Source: Bacteroidales bacterium (GTDB taxonomy: Bacteria; Bacteroidota; Bacteroidia; Bacteroidales; JAADJA01). From it: a stretch of 42,074 nucleotides of DNA. Positions 1 through 7,970 of this stretch are shown here, piece after piece. The notes under the pieces are model-generated. The model saw only the letters and a program-made list of their open reading frames with translations. It did no database searches and was not told where the DNA came from. Made by a program: the position numbers and the translations under genes. How positions within the stretch are numbered: position 1 is the first letter of the stretch; each line of letters starts with the position of its first letter. The stretch lies in the NCBI GenBank assembly GCA_020438105.1, contig JAGQVE010000035.1, forward strand, positions 1-42,074, written 5' to 3'.

Positions 1-98
1 ATTTCACCTATAACATGCGCAAAGGGATGCTGATCGCTGGTTGGTTGGTATTCATACTATTCATCCTGCTCAATTTACATCTATGTGGCAAGATATAA
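1..98 (+). CDS. C-terminal end of a membrane protein (partial)
   Basis: An open frame runs in from the left edge and stops at 96-98. Its last 31 residues include a hydrophobic stretch (from GMLIAGWLVF to about LLNLHLC) that looks like a membrane segment close to the C-terminus. The 3' end overlaps the next small membrane gene by 16 bases, as is common inside phage lysis cassettes. The family cannot be identified from this fragment; a holin, a phage membrane protein or the end of a tail-associated protein are all possible. Confidence 0.5.
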   Translation, partial: FTYNMRKGMLIAGWLVFILFILLNLHLCGKI

Positions 99-310
99 GC
101 AAAGCTTTACTGAATGTTGGGATTGGTGCAGCCTCGGTAATTATGCAGGTTTTTCAGCAAATCCAAACCATTGTTGCCTTGATCGCTGGAATTGTGACCA
201 TCATCTATCTCTGCTTTCAGATCAAAAAGATACGGTTGGACATTAAATCAAAACAAAAACAATTTTCAAAAGATGAACACAAAATACCTGGAAGCTTCCC
301 AGGGGAATAA
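83..310 (+). CDS. Small membrane protein, candidate holin
   Basis: A 75-residue protein, counted from the ATG at 83. A TTG at 41 is also in frame but would overlap the upstream gene more deeply. It has a short amphipathic N-terminus, a hydrophobic region at about residues 10-22, a clear membrane segment at about 27-46 (IVALIAGIVTIIYLCF), and a strongly basic, charged tail. Small size, one or two membrane segments, a charged tail and a position just before an endolysin fit a holin or holin regulator. Holins are not recognisable by conserved motifs, so the call rests on architecture and context. It overlaps the next gene by 38 bases. Confidence 0.55.
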   Translation: MWQDISKALLNVGIGAASVIMQVFQQIQTIVALIAGIVTIIYLCFQIKKIRLDIKSKQKQFSKDEHKIPGSFPGE

Positions 311-533
311 GTCGGGAACCAGATTAATGGTGGTAATTGGAATATGTGGAGCTTTCCTGTTAACCATACTTGTCATTATATCCGGATTATTCCTTCAGGA
401 AGAAACGGAAGTTGTTGCGGTTGCCACTGCAGCCGGAGCATTGTTTACTACGATCATTTCACCCTTCCTTTTACTTTTTGGGCATAACAAACGGCAGGAA
501 GTCAAACAAAACCTGGAAGGAGGTAGGCAGTGA
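273..533 (+). CDS. Two-span small membrane protein, candidate holin or antiholin
   Basis: An 86-residue protein with a polar N-terminus, two hydrophobic segments (about residues 19-40 and 46-69) joined by a short acidic turn (QEETE), and a polar, basic C-terminus. This hairpin layout is typical of class II holins. It starts inside the preceding small membrane gene and its stop overlaps the GTG start of the endolysin, so the three genes are probably translationally coupled. Which of the two small proteins is the holin and which is accessory cannot be told from the sequence. Confidence 0.55.
   Translation: MNTKYLEASQGNKSGTRLMVVIGICGAFLLTILVIISGLFLQEETEVVAVATAAGALFTTIISPFLLLFGHNKRQEVKQNLEGGRQ
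517..523 (+). promoter_or_regulatory. Strong Shine-Dalgarno site for the endolysin GTG start
   Basis: AAGGAGG lies six bases before the GTG at 530. Strong Shine-Dalgarno sites are rare in Bacteroidota chromosomes, so it helps fix the GTG as the endolysin start. It also sits inside the end of the upstream small membrane gene. Confidence 0.6.
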
Positions 534-1177
534 GAGATGTTACGATCAAGGATTTCCTGAATGTTTGCAGGAAAAAGGGTTACAAGTTATTTTATGGAGG
601 ACGTGGCATCAACCTGAACATCTGGGGGATCCGTTCCATTGACAGAAGCTCCAATACTTTTAATGATAAAATATGTGCTTTTTGGAAGAACATCGATACC
701 GATGAGTGGCGGTTGATTCAGTTTGATGCAACCACAGATCCAGGATTGTATTGGAGGAATAATCCAATGAACCAATTGGGGACGGCTATCCTTAAACCAG
801 GTCAATATGAGGGCTGCTGGAAAATCGGAAAGCACAAAGGATATGAAGCCCTTGTGCAGGACAAGCCGGTGGTTGTACACAGGGATAATAACCGGGACAA
901 TATATTGGATATTGAAAATCCGAATGTGGACATCCATGCAGGAGTTTTTGGTATAAACATTCACCGGGCAAACAGCAATGGAAAATCCGTCCAGGTTGAC
1001 CGGTGGAGTGCCGGTTGCCAGGTGCTGCAAAACCGCAGACGCAATCATACCTTATATGGCGTAGAATTTCAATACGACTGGGATTTTTTCATGTACCTGG
1101 TTAAATACAGTGCATCTTTTTACAATGAGTATTTCACCTATACCTTGATCGATGAAACGGATTTATTGGATGAATAA
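530..1177 (+). CDS. Phage endolysin with L,D-transpeptidase-like (WSAGC) fold
   Basis: A 215-residue protein starting at GTG 530, supported by the AAGGAGG site just upstream and a four-base overlap with the previous stop. The second half carries a HAGVFGINIHRA stretch followed by DRWSAGCQV. This resembles the His and Ser-x-Gly-Cys active-site pattern of the YkuD/L,D-transpeptidase fold, in the form common among phage peptidoglycan-cleaving proteins of Bacteroidota phages. It has no signal peptide, so release to the periplasm would need the neighbouring holin-like proteins. Expected role: cleaving cell-wall peptides at host lysis. The exact bond cut is not known. Confidence 0.7.
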   Translation: MRDVTIKDFLNVCRKKGYKLFYGGRGINLNIWGIRSIDRSSNTFNDKICAFWKNIDTDEWRLIQFDATTDPGLYWRNNPMNQLGTAILKPGQYEGCWKIGKHKGYEALVQDKPVVVHRDNNRDNILDIENPNVDIHAGVFGINIHRANSNGKSVQVDRWSAGCQVLQNRRRNHTLYGVEFQYDWDFFMYLVKYSASFYNEYFTYTLIDETDLLDE

Positions 1178-1754
1178 AAATATCATTTTCGTCTTTCTTT
1201 ACCTCTCCATCATGGCAGGTGCCTGTTCTGTAAAAAGGCAGGCATCCAGTTATGTGGAAGTGATAAAAGACAGCACTTTTCAATCCATTGACACTTCCTA
1301 TCATCCGGGAGAGGTAAGCATCGAAATTGAGCAGGAGGATACTTCGGGAGATCAAAAGCTGGTATTGTCGGTTGAGGCTTTTAACCGAATGATTGATTCG
1401 CTATTTGCTGACATTGATTCAACCTGTAAAAAGGAGCAGGTTTTACAATCCTTTGCCAATGCAAGGGGAATATGGAACAGTGATACCTCTTTTTTGGAAA
1501 CAACACTCGCCAGCAGCTATGCAGTTGTGAAAAACGGAAAGCTATCTCACCACCTGCATCAAAAGGATACGGTTCTAAGAAAACAGTACGATAGTCTTCT
1601 CCAGATTATCCATAAGGAACGAGAAATATGGCATAGTAAAGAAGTATTCAAATCTTCTGAAAAAACAACCAGGTCAGGAATTAATTTCAAGTTAGTCGGT
1701 ATCATAGTTATAGTAATCCTGCTTGCCTGGATAATCATAAAACGGCTCATATGA
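1170..1754 (+). CDS. Lipoprotein with C-terminal membrane anchor, candidate unimolecular spanin
   Basis: A 194-residue protein. The start at 1170 is preferred over 1152 because it gives a clean lipoprotein signal: MNKN, a hydrophobic core and an AGAC lipobox with Cys19. The mature part is polar, with a helical, charge-rich stretch before a single C-terminal membrane segment (GIIVIVILLAWIII) ending in KRLI. An outer-membrane lipid anchor at one end and an inner-membrane anchor at the other is the defining layout of u-spanins such as phage T1 gp11, which fuse the two membranes after the endolysin has acted. The start overlaps the endolysin stop by eight bases and the stop overlaps the methyltransferase start by four. 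No sequence motif proves the function. Confidence 0.55.
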   Translation: MNKNIIFVFLYLSIMAGACSVKRQASSYVEVIKDSTFQSIDTSYHPGEVSIEIEQEDTSGDQKLVLSVEAFNRMIDSLFADIDSTCKKEQVLQSFANARGIWNSDTSFLETTLASSYAVVKNGKLSHHLHQKDTVLRKQYDSLLQIIHKEREIWHSKEVFKSSEKTTRSGINFKLVGIIVIVILLAWIIIKRLI

Positions 1755-2509
1755 ACCAGTACCAGTTAAATATCGAGATCGAGGAGTTTATCCAGCACAA
1801 GGATAAAAAAGGGGAGAAGTATTCGCAGGAGGATATTCAATATATCCAGCAGTATGAAGGAGCCGGTGGCCAGGGGAAACATGGAGCCAAAGGCCAGGGA
1901 GTATTGTATGAGTTTTTTATGCCGGATTACATCTGTGAGTTGATGTATAAACAGGCTATTGCTCATGGTTATGATGGTGGAAACATCCTGGAACCAAGCA
2001 TTGCCACCGGCAGAATGATCAAACCATTCCCTGATAAATCCAAGGTGACAGGATTTGAAATTAATCCTATTTCAGCTAGAATTGCTGAGATAACCTATCC
2101 TAAAGCCAGGATTTATAATGATTATTTTGAAACTGCTTTCCTTAAAGCTCCCAGGTATACTTCAAGGTTGCCTAAAAGTGAGTTAACCAGGTTAGAGGGA
2201 TATCCTTTTAGTCTGGTGATTGGGAATCCTCCGTATGGGAAATATAAAAACCGCTATAGCCTCTATTTCAAGAATCCGAAGATCCATCAGATTGAGATCT
2301 TCTTCATGTACTGTGGGTTAATGCTTTTAAAACCGGGCGGATTGCTGGTTTATATTACATCCAGTAATTTTCTGCGAAACGGGATCACATACAACAGCGA
2401 TAAAGAAGAGATTGGAAAGATTGCGGACCTGGTAGATGCATACAGGTTGCCACCGGTATTTAAATTCTCCCAGGTGCCGACTGATATATTAATCTTTAAA
2501 CGAAAGTAA
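1751..2509 (+). CDS. N6-adenine-type DNA methyltransferase (NPPY)
   Basis: A 252-residue class I methyltransferase. Motif I is ILEPSIATGRM (residues about 79-89, SAM binding), followed by an acidic motif II region (TGFEINP) and motif IV GNPPYGKY with N159-P-P-Y162. The motif order suits the gamma group of adenine methylases. The protein is short and shows no obvious target-recognition domain. It is coupled by ATGA to the preceding gene and followed two genes later by a very large SNF2-type helicase. The same pairing occurs fused in phage P1 DarB and in other phage or plasmid anti-restriction proteins. Whether it methylates DNA alone or only with the helicase is open. Confidence 0.8.
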   Translation: MNQYQLNIEIEEFIQHKDKKGEKYSQEDIQYIQQYEGAGGQGKHGAKGQGVLYEFFMPDYICELMYKQAIAHGYDGGNILEPSIATGRMIKPFPDKSKVTGFEINPISARIAEITYPKARIYNDYFETAFLKAPRYTSRLPKSELTRLEGYPFSLVIGNPPYGKYKNRYSLYFKNPKIHQIEIFFMYCGLMLLKPGGLLVYITSSNFLRNGITYNSDKEEIGKIADLVDAYRLPPVFKFSQVPTDILIFKRK

Positions 2510-2510
2510 A

Positions 2511-2735
2511 ATGAACAGAGAGACAGCCCTGAGACTAGCCATAAAGAATGCATTGGAAAATGTATCAGAAGCCAATAGCCCGAACATTTTCAGGATGGTT
2601 CATAACAGAAATGGAAAGGTTATTCCCAGGGGATACAGAATAGTTGAAAACAAGATCATCAAAAAGGTGATCAACCATAATATGGCAATTTCTGAAGCTT
2701 TACCTCAGCTAGAAATGGAATTGGACTTAAGGTAG
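2511..2735 (+). CDS. Small protein of unknown function with NGxVIPxG motif
   Basis: A 74-residue, basic protein with no recognised family. It starts one base after the methyltransferase stop, and its TAG stop shares a base with the GTG start of the next gene. The middle carries RNGKVIPRGYR. The next protein has a similar RNGVIPAGFK, so the two may share a small fold or come from a duplication. It has no membrane segment and no signal peptide. Its position between methylase and helicase suggests a role with them, but this is inference only. Confidence 0.6.
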   Translation: MNRETALRLAIKNALENVSEANSPNIFRMVHNRNGKVIPRGYRIVENKIIKKVINHNMAISEALPQLEMELDLR

Positions 2736-3172
2736 TGAATAATTCTCCGGCATATTACAGAGCAAGAATAGCTGCTTTCGAAAAGGTCATCCGGGAGGAA
2801 AAAGGTGGTGAACGGGATGAAAAGAACAACCATTCGGTGATCCTACGGAATGGTGTGATTCCGGCTGGATTTAAGAATCGGATACATTCTCTGATTCAGG
2901 AGAATCAAAAGAATGCATCCAATGCGAAATTATCATTTGAGGAAATTACCCGGTTCAATACCTGGTTTGAAATCCATCCGGAAAAAGTTGCCGGAACAGA
3001 ATTCATAACCACTTCCAGGGAATTTCCCATCATGATCAAAGGAACAGAGGAAGATATTATCCGAACAGTTTCTCCCACATCAAAACCTGACAAGAATGAA
3101 AAAAGAGTACAACTGGCCAAAGCTAAAGCCATGGCCAGGAAAAGAATTTTGGAACTAATGAATCTTAAATAA
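2735..3172 (+). CDS. Unknown protein with the same C-terminal tail as the SNF2 helicase
   Basis: A 145-residue protein starting at GTG 2735. No family is recognised. Residues about 35-50 carry RNGVIPAGFK, similar to the preceding small protein. The last 23 residues form a basic, probably helical tail with the core AKAKAMAR followed by RIL and spaced leucines. They match the last 23 residues of the downstream SNF2 helicase at 15 positions, and both tails end at the stop codon. The DNA for the tail is also very similar in both genes. The rest of the two proteins shows no obvious similarity. The tail may be a shared docking or packaging signal. Confidence 0.7.
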   Translation: MNNSPAYYRARIAAFEKVIREEKGGERDEKNNHSVILRNGVIPAGFKNRIHSLIQENQKNASNAKLSFEEITRFNTWFEIHPEKVAGTEFITTSREFPIMIKGTEEDIIRTVSPTSKPDKNEKRVQLAKAKAMARKRILELMNLK

Positions 3173-3179
3173 TAGCAGC

Positions 3180-6100
3180 ATGAAAAGCGGTTTAGCAGGA
3201 ATAGAAGGATTATCAGGACTTGGTGAATTATCCGGATCAATGAAAGAAATGATCAATCAAAATAAAAAGCTGGTTGACCGGATTCTGGAAAAAGAAAAAC
3301 TCAATGGACTTGGAAAAATCAACAAAGGAGAAGAAAAGCTCTCATTCATGCAAGTGGTGGAACAATACAATCAAGGCATTTCAACCGATGAAATAAAAGC
3401 CTGGATCTATTACAAACGTAAGCAGAGTATCCCCATGAAGGGATGGGATAAAAAGTACAATGTTTCTGATGCAGACCTGCCCAAACTGGTTAAAGCTGGA
3501 GTCATGTTTGACCATGATGGAGAATACTTACCATATCCAATCTTCACCTATGGAAATATGTACGAGCGAAAACGGATACTCATTGAAAACACCGACCGGA
3601 TAATTGGGAAATATGGTCAAACGGTATTCGATAACCACCTGAAGGCCATTGAATCGGCTATGCCAAAAAAGATCTCCATAAAGCATGAAGATCCTAAAGA
3701 AAGACCGGTGATCCTGGTTGTATCCAAACTGGCACGTGATCCCGAACTGTTCACAATCAAAACAGTCAGGGCTGAATACCTGGATACCGAAAAAGCAGAG
3801 CAGTTGACAAAAGTCAATGGCAAGGTTAACATCAAAAAGCAGGGTAAAACTCAAAAATACCGACCGGTCAACCTGAATTTTGACGGCGAAAATGAATATA
3901 CTCTGCGGGATGTGTTTGTCAAATGGATGTACACCATCCCCCATTCAGAATTCAAAAAATCCAATGCCATTGATATCGTGGAATATTATGTTTATAACCG
4001 GGCCCTACGGGATGACAAGCTCACCAATGACCAGAAAGCGGAAATTAAGGTCAATGCCAGGGAAGAAGGAGAGCAATTCTTTTCCAAGTTTTTGTATGAG
4101 GTGATCACCCCAGAAGATCAGGACCGGCTGGACGAAGTGTGGAATGGACTTTATAATGCACAATCCGATATCAATTACAAACGGGTACCGGTAGGTTTTG
4201 AATGCTCTAAAACCTTTAAATCCGGACTCTTAAAAATTTCTGATGCACAACGGGAAGGCGTAGCATTTTATGAAGCCATGGGATCTGGGATTTGTGCTTA
4301 CGATGTGGGAGTTGGCAAAACCATGACGGCGATCATTGCCGTTGCTTCAGCCATGGCCAATGGAAGGTGTCAGCGTCCATTGATAGTGGTCCCCAAACCC
4401 ACCTATAAAAAATGGATCGCTGAATTGATAGGATATACTGACAGGGAAACCAAAGAATTTGTTCCCGGAGTATTATCTTTCACCGGTATTGAAGTGAATG
4501 ACTGGAGCAACCTGGGAACGGGAACTAAAAATAAGATCAACCTGAATAAAAAGGTACCGGTCAATTCCATTACCATTGTCACCTACGAAGGATTTACCAA
4601 GATTGGCTTTTCCAAAGATGTGGAAGATGATATGTTCATTGAGCTGACCAATATCCTGGGACAAAGCGAAGATAAAACAGCCCGTGATAAAGAGATCGAT
4701 TACCAGAAATACCGGGAGAAGATGGGAATGGGAACCAAAGACACCATTTGTGATATCGATACGGTTGGATTTGATTTTCTATGTATCGATGAAGCACACC
4801 GGTGCAAAAATGTATTTGCCCAGGTCAAAAGCGATGATGAGGACAACAAACGCTATCAAATGACCAGTGCTGTATCAGAAAGGGGAATTAAAGCGTTCTT
4901 TCATGCCAATTACATTCAGCGTGTTTATGGAAGAAATGTGATCCTTTTAACAGCGACTCCTTTTACCAATTCTCCCCTGGAGATCTACTCCATGTTATCC
5001 CTGGTGGCCTACCAGGAGATGTTGGATAGGGGAATTCTGAATATTCAGACCTTCTTTGATTTGTTTGTCCTTCCGACAGTTGAATGGACGGCCAATTATA
5101 AGGATGAACTGGTACAAAAGGAGGTGATCAAATCCTTTAACAACCGTTTGGTTTTGCAATCGCTGATTTATAACCATATTCTTTACAAAACCGGTGAAGA
5201 AGCCAATGTAAAACGGCCATGCAAAGTCAATCTTCCTTTGATTTATGATTCATCGAAAGGAAGTTCGGTAAGATTAAGACCCGACAAACAGGTATTGACC
5301 TATATTGAACCGACTCCAAAACAAGAGATCAATCAATCGGCCATTGTTTCGCTGGCTCAAAGTGCTACCAAAGGTCAATTGAACATGGGTGATCTGTTCA
5401 GGGCATTGGCTTATAGCCTGGACAATGCACTTTCACCGTTTCTTTACAAGCGATCCGGTGAATTCCCGGAAGACTACCTGGAATATGTGGAAGAAAGCCC
5501 GAAGATCCTGTTTGCCTGCGAATGCATCCGAACAGTTAAGGATTGGCATGAAAGCAAGGCAAAATCCACTGAAGATCTCCCGGAAATCATCAAAGAGATG
5601 TCAGGCCAGGTGGTCTATATGAACAGGGGGAAACGTTTCTTTCCATTTATTAAAGAGTACCTGGAAAGGGAAGTTGGATTTAAAAAAGGGATTGTTCATA
5701 ACAAAACCAGGTTCGACCAGGTGGAGATTATTGATAGTAGCATCTCAGAGCCTAAAAAGGAAGCCATTAAGCAGGCTTTCCTTGAAGGTGGTGTGAAAGT
5801 GATCATTGGGACGGCTACCATCCGGGAAGGGATTGATCTGCAAAAGCGAGGAACGGTAATCTACAACCTTTATCCTGACTGGAATCCAACCGACCTTCGC
5901 CAACTCGAAGGACGTATTTGGCGGCAAGGAAATCAATTTGGATTTGTACGGTCAGTAATGCCATTGGTACAGGATACCATGGATGTTTTTGTATTTCAAA
6001 AGCTGGAAGAAAAAACCGAACGGATCAACGACATTTGGTATAAAGCTGACCGGGGTAATGTGTTGGATGTGGAAAGTCTGGATCCACAAGAGGTGAAGCT

Positions 6101-7049
6101 GGCGTTGATCCGGGATATCAATAAACTGGCTGTTCTGCAATTCGACCAGGAGAAACAAGAATTAAAGCGTGAGATCAGCAAAATTGAAGCAGCTATCAAG
6201 CAGATAACAGATGTTAAAGAACAAATCAAGGGCTACTTTGATTTCAGGGGAAAAGCAATTGCTTTCATCAATGAAATGTATAGCAAGCTGAAGCAATACA
6301 ATTCAAAGGAAACTTTCGACAGAGAGAAAAGCCAGATCGAGTTCAATTCCTGGATGACGGATGAGCAGAAAAAAGAGCAAATCAAAAACCTGAAGGATAA
6401 GCTTAAAAAAGTAGAAACCCTTTCCATCGAGATTGAAGAATTCCAGACGGCTAGCCATCATGAGGACAGTGATATTATTTCTTTGTCCAGGAAATGCAAA
6501 GCAGCAGTCATAAATTACAATGTTGGTTCCACCAGTTTGTATCGGTTTTGGGATGATAATTACTGGGCCTACGTGGATATTGTAGAGTATTTTAAGGAAT
6601 ACATGACCAAAGTCCGAAAGACCGAACGGACCATTCTCAAACCCAGAGGCAAAACCATCCAGGATGATCTATCAGAAATAGAATCCCAATACGGCCAGGA
6701 GAAAGCAGACCTGGAAAGAAAGGCAGAGCAATATAAGGATACGTCTACAGACCGGTTCCGGGACATTGTTAGAGAAATTGAGGCTAAACGAAAAAAGCTA
6801 TTTGTGAAGGGAGAGCCACCTGCCAGAAGAGTCGAAGATTTTGCCAGCCTGAATCATCTTTTGAATTACTTATCGGATGATATTGACACACACTCATGTC
6901 CCCTTGTAAGCAAGGAAGGGGTAAAATTTAGTATGCCAATTTCCAATAAGAAGGAAAAAGCAGAATCAGGAAAGGATAAACGAATCCGTATTGCCAAAGC
7001 CAAGGCCATGGCCAGGATAAGAATATTACAATTGTTGGAGTTGAATTAA
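3180..7049 (+). CDS. Giant SNF2/superfamily 2 helicase-like ATPase
   Basis: A 1289-residue protein. About 360 N-terminal residues of unknown fold precede an SF2 motor: Walker A DVGVGKTMTA (K380, T381), DEAH box at 537-540 (LCIDEAHRCKN), motif III TATPFTNSP from about 591, and motif VI RIWRQGNQFG at about 912-921, including R912, R915 and Q916. The RQ(G) ending is typical of SNF2-family translocases. A coiled-coil-rich region follows, for example around residues 990-1030 and 1170-1200. The final 23 residues are the AKAKAMAR tail shared with the gene at 2735. Phage proteins of this kind are often paired or fused with a methylase, as in P1 DarB. Here the methylase is a separate gene upstream. 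Likely role: DNA translocation in anti-restriction or DNA protection (inferred). Confidence 0.85.
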   Translation: MKSGLAGIEGLSGLGELSGSMKEMINQNKKLVDRILEKEKLNGLGKINKGEEKLSFMQVVEQYNQGISTDEIKAWIYYKRKQSIPMKGWDKKYNVSDADLPKLVKAGVMFDHDGEYLPYPIFTYGNMYERKRILIENTDRIIGKYGQTVFDNHLKAIESAMPKKISIKHEDPKERPVILVVSKLARDPELFTIKTVRAEYLDTEKAEQLTKVNGKVNIKKQGKTQKYRPVNLNFDGENEYTLRDVFVKWMYTIPHSEFKKSNAIDIVEYYVYNRALRDDKLTNDQKAEIKVNAREEGEQFFSKFLYEVITPEDQDRLDEVWNGLYNAQSDINYKRVPVGFECSKTFKSGLLKISDAQREGVAFYEAMGSGICAYDVGVGKTMTAIIAVASAMANGRCQRPLIVVPKPTYKKWIAELIGYTDRETKEFVPGVLSFTGIEVNDWSNLGTGTKNKINLNKKVPVNSITIVTYEGFTKIGFSKDVEDDMFIELTNILGQSEDKTARDKEIDYQKYREKMGMGTKDTICDIDTVGFDFLCIDEAHRCKNVFAQVKSDDEDNKRYQMTSAVSERGIKAFFHANYIQRVYGRNVILLTATPFTNSPLEIYSMLSLVAYQEMLDRGILNIQTFFDLFVLPTVEWTANYKDELVQKEVIKSFNNRLVLQSLIYNHILYKTGEEANVKRPCKVNLPLIYDSSKGSSVRLRPDKQVLTYIEPTPKQEINQSAIVSLAQSATKGQLNMGDLFRALAYSLDNALSPFLYKRSGEFPEDYLEYVEESPKILFACECIRTVKDWHESKAKSTEDLPEIIKEMSGQVVYMNRGKRFFPFIKEYLEREVGFKKGIVHNKTRFDQVEIIDSSISEPKKEAIKQAFLEGGVKVIIGTATIREGIDLQKRGTVIYNLYPDWNPTDLRQLEGRIWRQGNQFGFVRSVMPLVQDTMDVFVFQKLEEKTERINDIWYKADRGNVLDVESLDPQEVKLALIRDINKLAVLQFDQEKQELKREISKIEAAIKQITDVKEQIKGYFDFRGKAIAFINEMYSKLKQYNSKETFDREKSQIEFNSWMTDEQKKEQIKNLKDKLKKVETLSIEIEEFQTASHHEDSDIISLSRKCKAAVINYNVGSTSLYRFWDDNYWAYVDIVEYFKEYMTKVRKTERTILKPRGKTIQDDLSEIESQYGQEKADLERKAEQYKDTSTDRFRDIVREIEAKRKKLFVKGEPPARRVEDFASLNHLLNYLSDDIDTHSCPLVSKEGVKFSMPISNKKEKAESGKDKRIRIAKAKAMARIRILQLLELN

Positions 7050-7062
7050 AAGCTTATTAAAA

Positions 7063-7944
7063 ATGAAAAATATCACCGTATCAAATTATAATGAGGTTGT
7101 TACCGATTCTCTTGTACCAAAAAAATTAAAAACGGATCATGAAACCATCCAATCCATGTTGGATTTGTATGATGAAGACAAAGAGATCAAGGAATACATT
7201 GACCTGTATCTGAAAAAGCTGAATGAATTCCTGGAAAAGGAAAAACAGGAAGCAAAGAAGGAAAGGTCCTCTGATAAAAAAAAGACAAATCCAACATCCG
7301 ATCATATTCCTAAATCATCAGGAAAGAAATCCCAACACAGAAAAGTGCAAAAGTCACGATCAAAACCCAATACTTCCAATGCAAAAGCAGTGGACGATTT
7401 GAATCCTGCAGTCCGGTTTGTGATCCGGTATAAAAACCTGCATGGTAAGATCAAGGAGCGAAAACATATTGCAAGTTTCTTGGCTTCTCTTCAAAGAGCA
7501 ATTATTAAACACCAGGTTGGAAAGGATAATCCCTATTCGAAGGAGATCGAACATATCCAGCAGCAGTTGATCAGGACGTTGAAACTGATGGGAGGAGAAG
7601 TGAAGATCAATATCAAGGATGAAAGCCTGGAAAAGTATGTTCGTATTGCGGAGAGTGAAAAGATACGATTGTCGGTAGCCTATATCAAACGCTTTATTAG
7701 TCTGGCTGATAAAACGCAGGTGAAGGATAAAGCTCAACGATTATTAACCCAGATCGATAAAGCCCTCAACACGAAAAGGATCACCGAAAATGACAAATAT
7801 AAAAATGAGATCGATGAGATCCGCCAATACTTGTACGATTATGTAAATTCCCACTCCAAAAAAATGCAGGTGGATGAATTCACCCTCAATGGCCTCCAGG
7901 AAATAACCGGTGAGGTCAAAAAAAAAACGACAATCAGGACGTAG
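7063..7944 (+). CDS. Charged helical protein, probably the N-terminal half of a frameshifted protein
   Basis: A 293-residue protein of no recognised family. It has an acidic helical N-terminus, a low-complexity Lys/Ser-rich linker at about residues 65-110 and a helix-rich C-terminal half. The frame ends shortly after a run of ten A's. Shifting -1 there continues without a stop into the P-loop ATPase frame, giving a protein of about 523 residues with a natural-looking junction (EVKKK then NDNQDVDKEELG). The zero-frame ending (TTIRT) looks random. The gene starts 13 bases after the helicase stop, in the same string of genes. Confidence 0.7.
   Translation: MKNITVSNYNEVVTDSLVPKKLKTDHETIQSMLDLYDEDKEIKEYIDLYLKKLNEFLEKEKQEAKKERSSDKKKTNPTSDHIPKSSGKKSQHRKVQKSRSKPNTSNAKAVDDLNPAVRFVIRYKNLHGKIKERKHIASFLASLQRAIIKHQVGKDNPYSKEIEHIQQQLIRTLKLMGGEVKINIKDESLEKYVRIAESEKIRLSVAYIKRFISLADKTQVKDKAQRLLTQIDKALNTKRITENDKYKNEIDEIRQYLYDYVNSHSKKMQVDEFTLNGLQEITGEVKKKTTIRT
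7918..7927 (+). other. A10 run, candidate -1 frameshift site
   Basis: Ten A's are read as GTC AAA AAA AAA ACG in the frame of the upstream gene. The pattern A_AAA_AAA at 7920-7926 is a known type of slippery heptamer. The -1 frame is open from 7914 and runs straight into the P-loop ATPase. No strong downstream stem-loop was seen. An assembly or natural indel in the homopolymer would give the same picture. Confidence 0.5.
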
Positions 7945-7970
7945 ATAAGGAAGAACTGGGATTTATCAAT

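Noticed and set aside
587..1048. A 153-codon open frame on the minus strand inside the endolysin gene
   Set aside because: It is fully nested in a gene with clear motifs and overlap coupling, and its translation has no recognisable family or signal.
3528..3944. A 138-codon open frame on the minus strand inside the SNF2 helicase gene
   Set aside because: It lies within a long coding gene and looks like an accidental open frame in the opposite strand.
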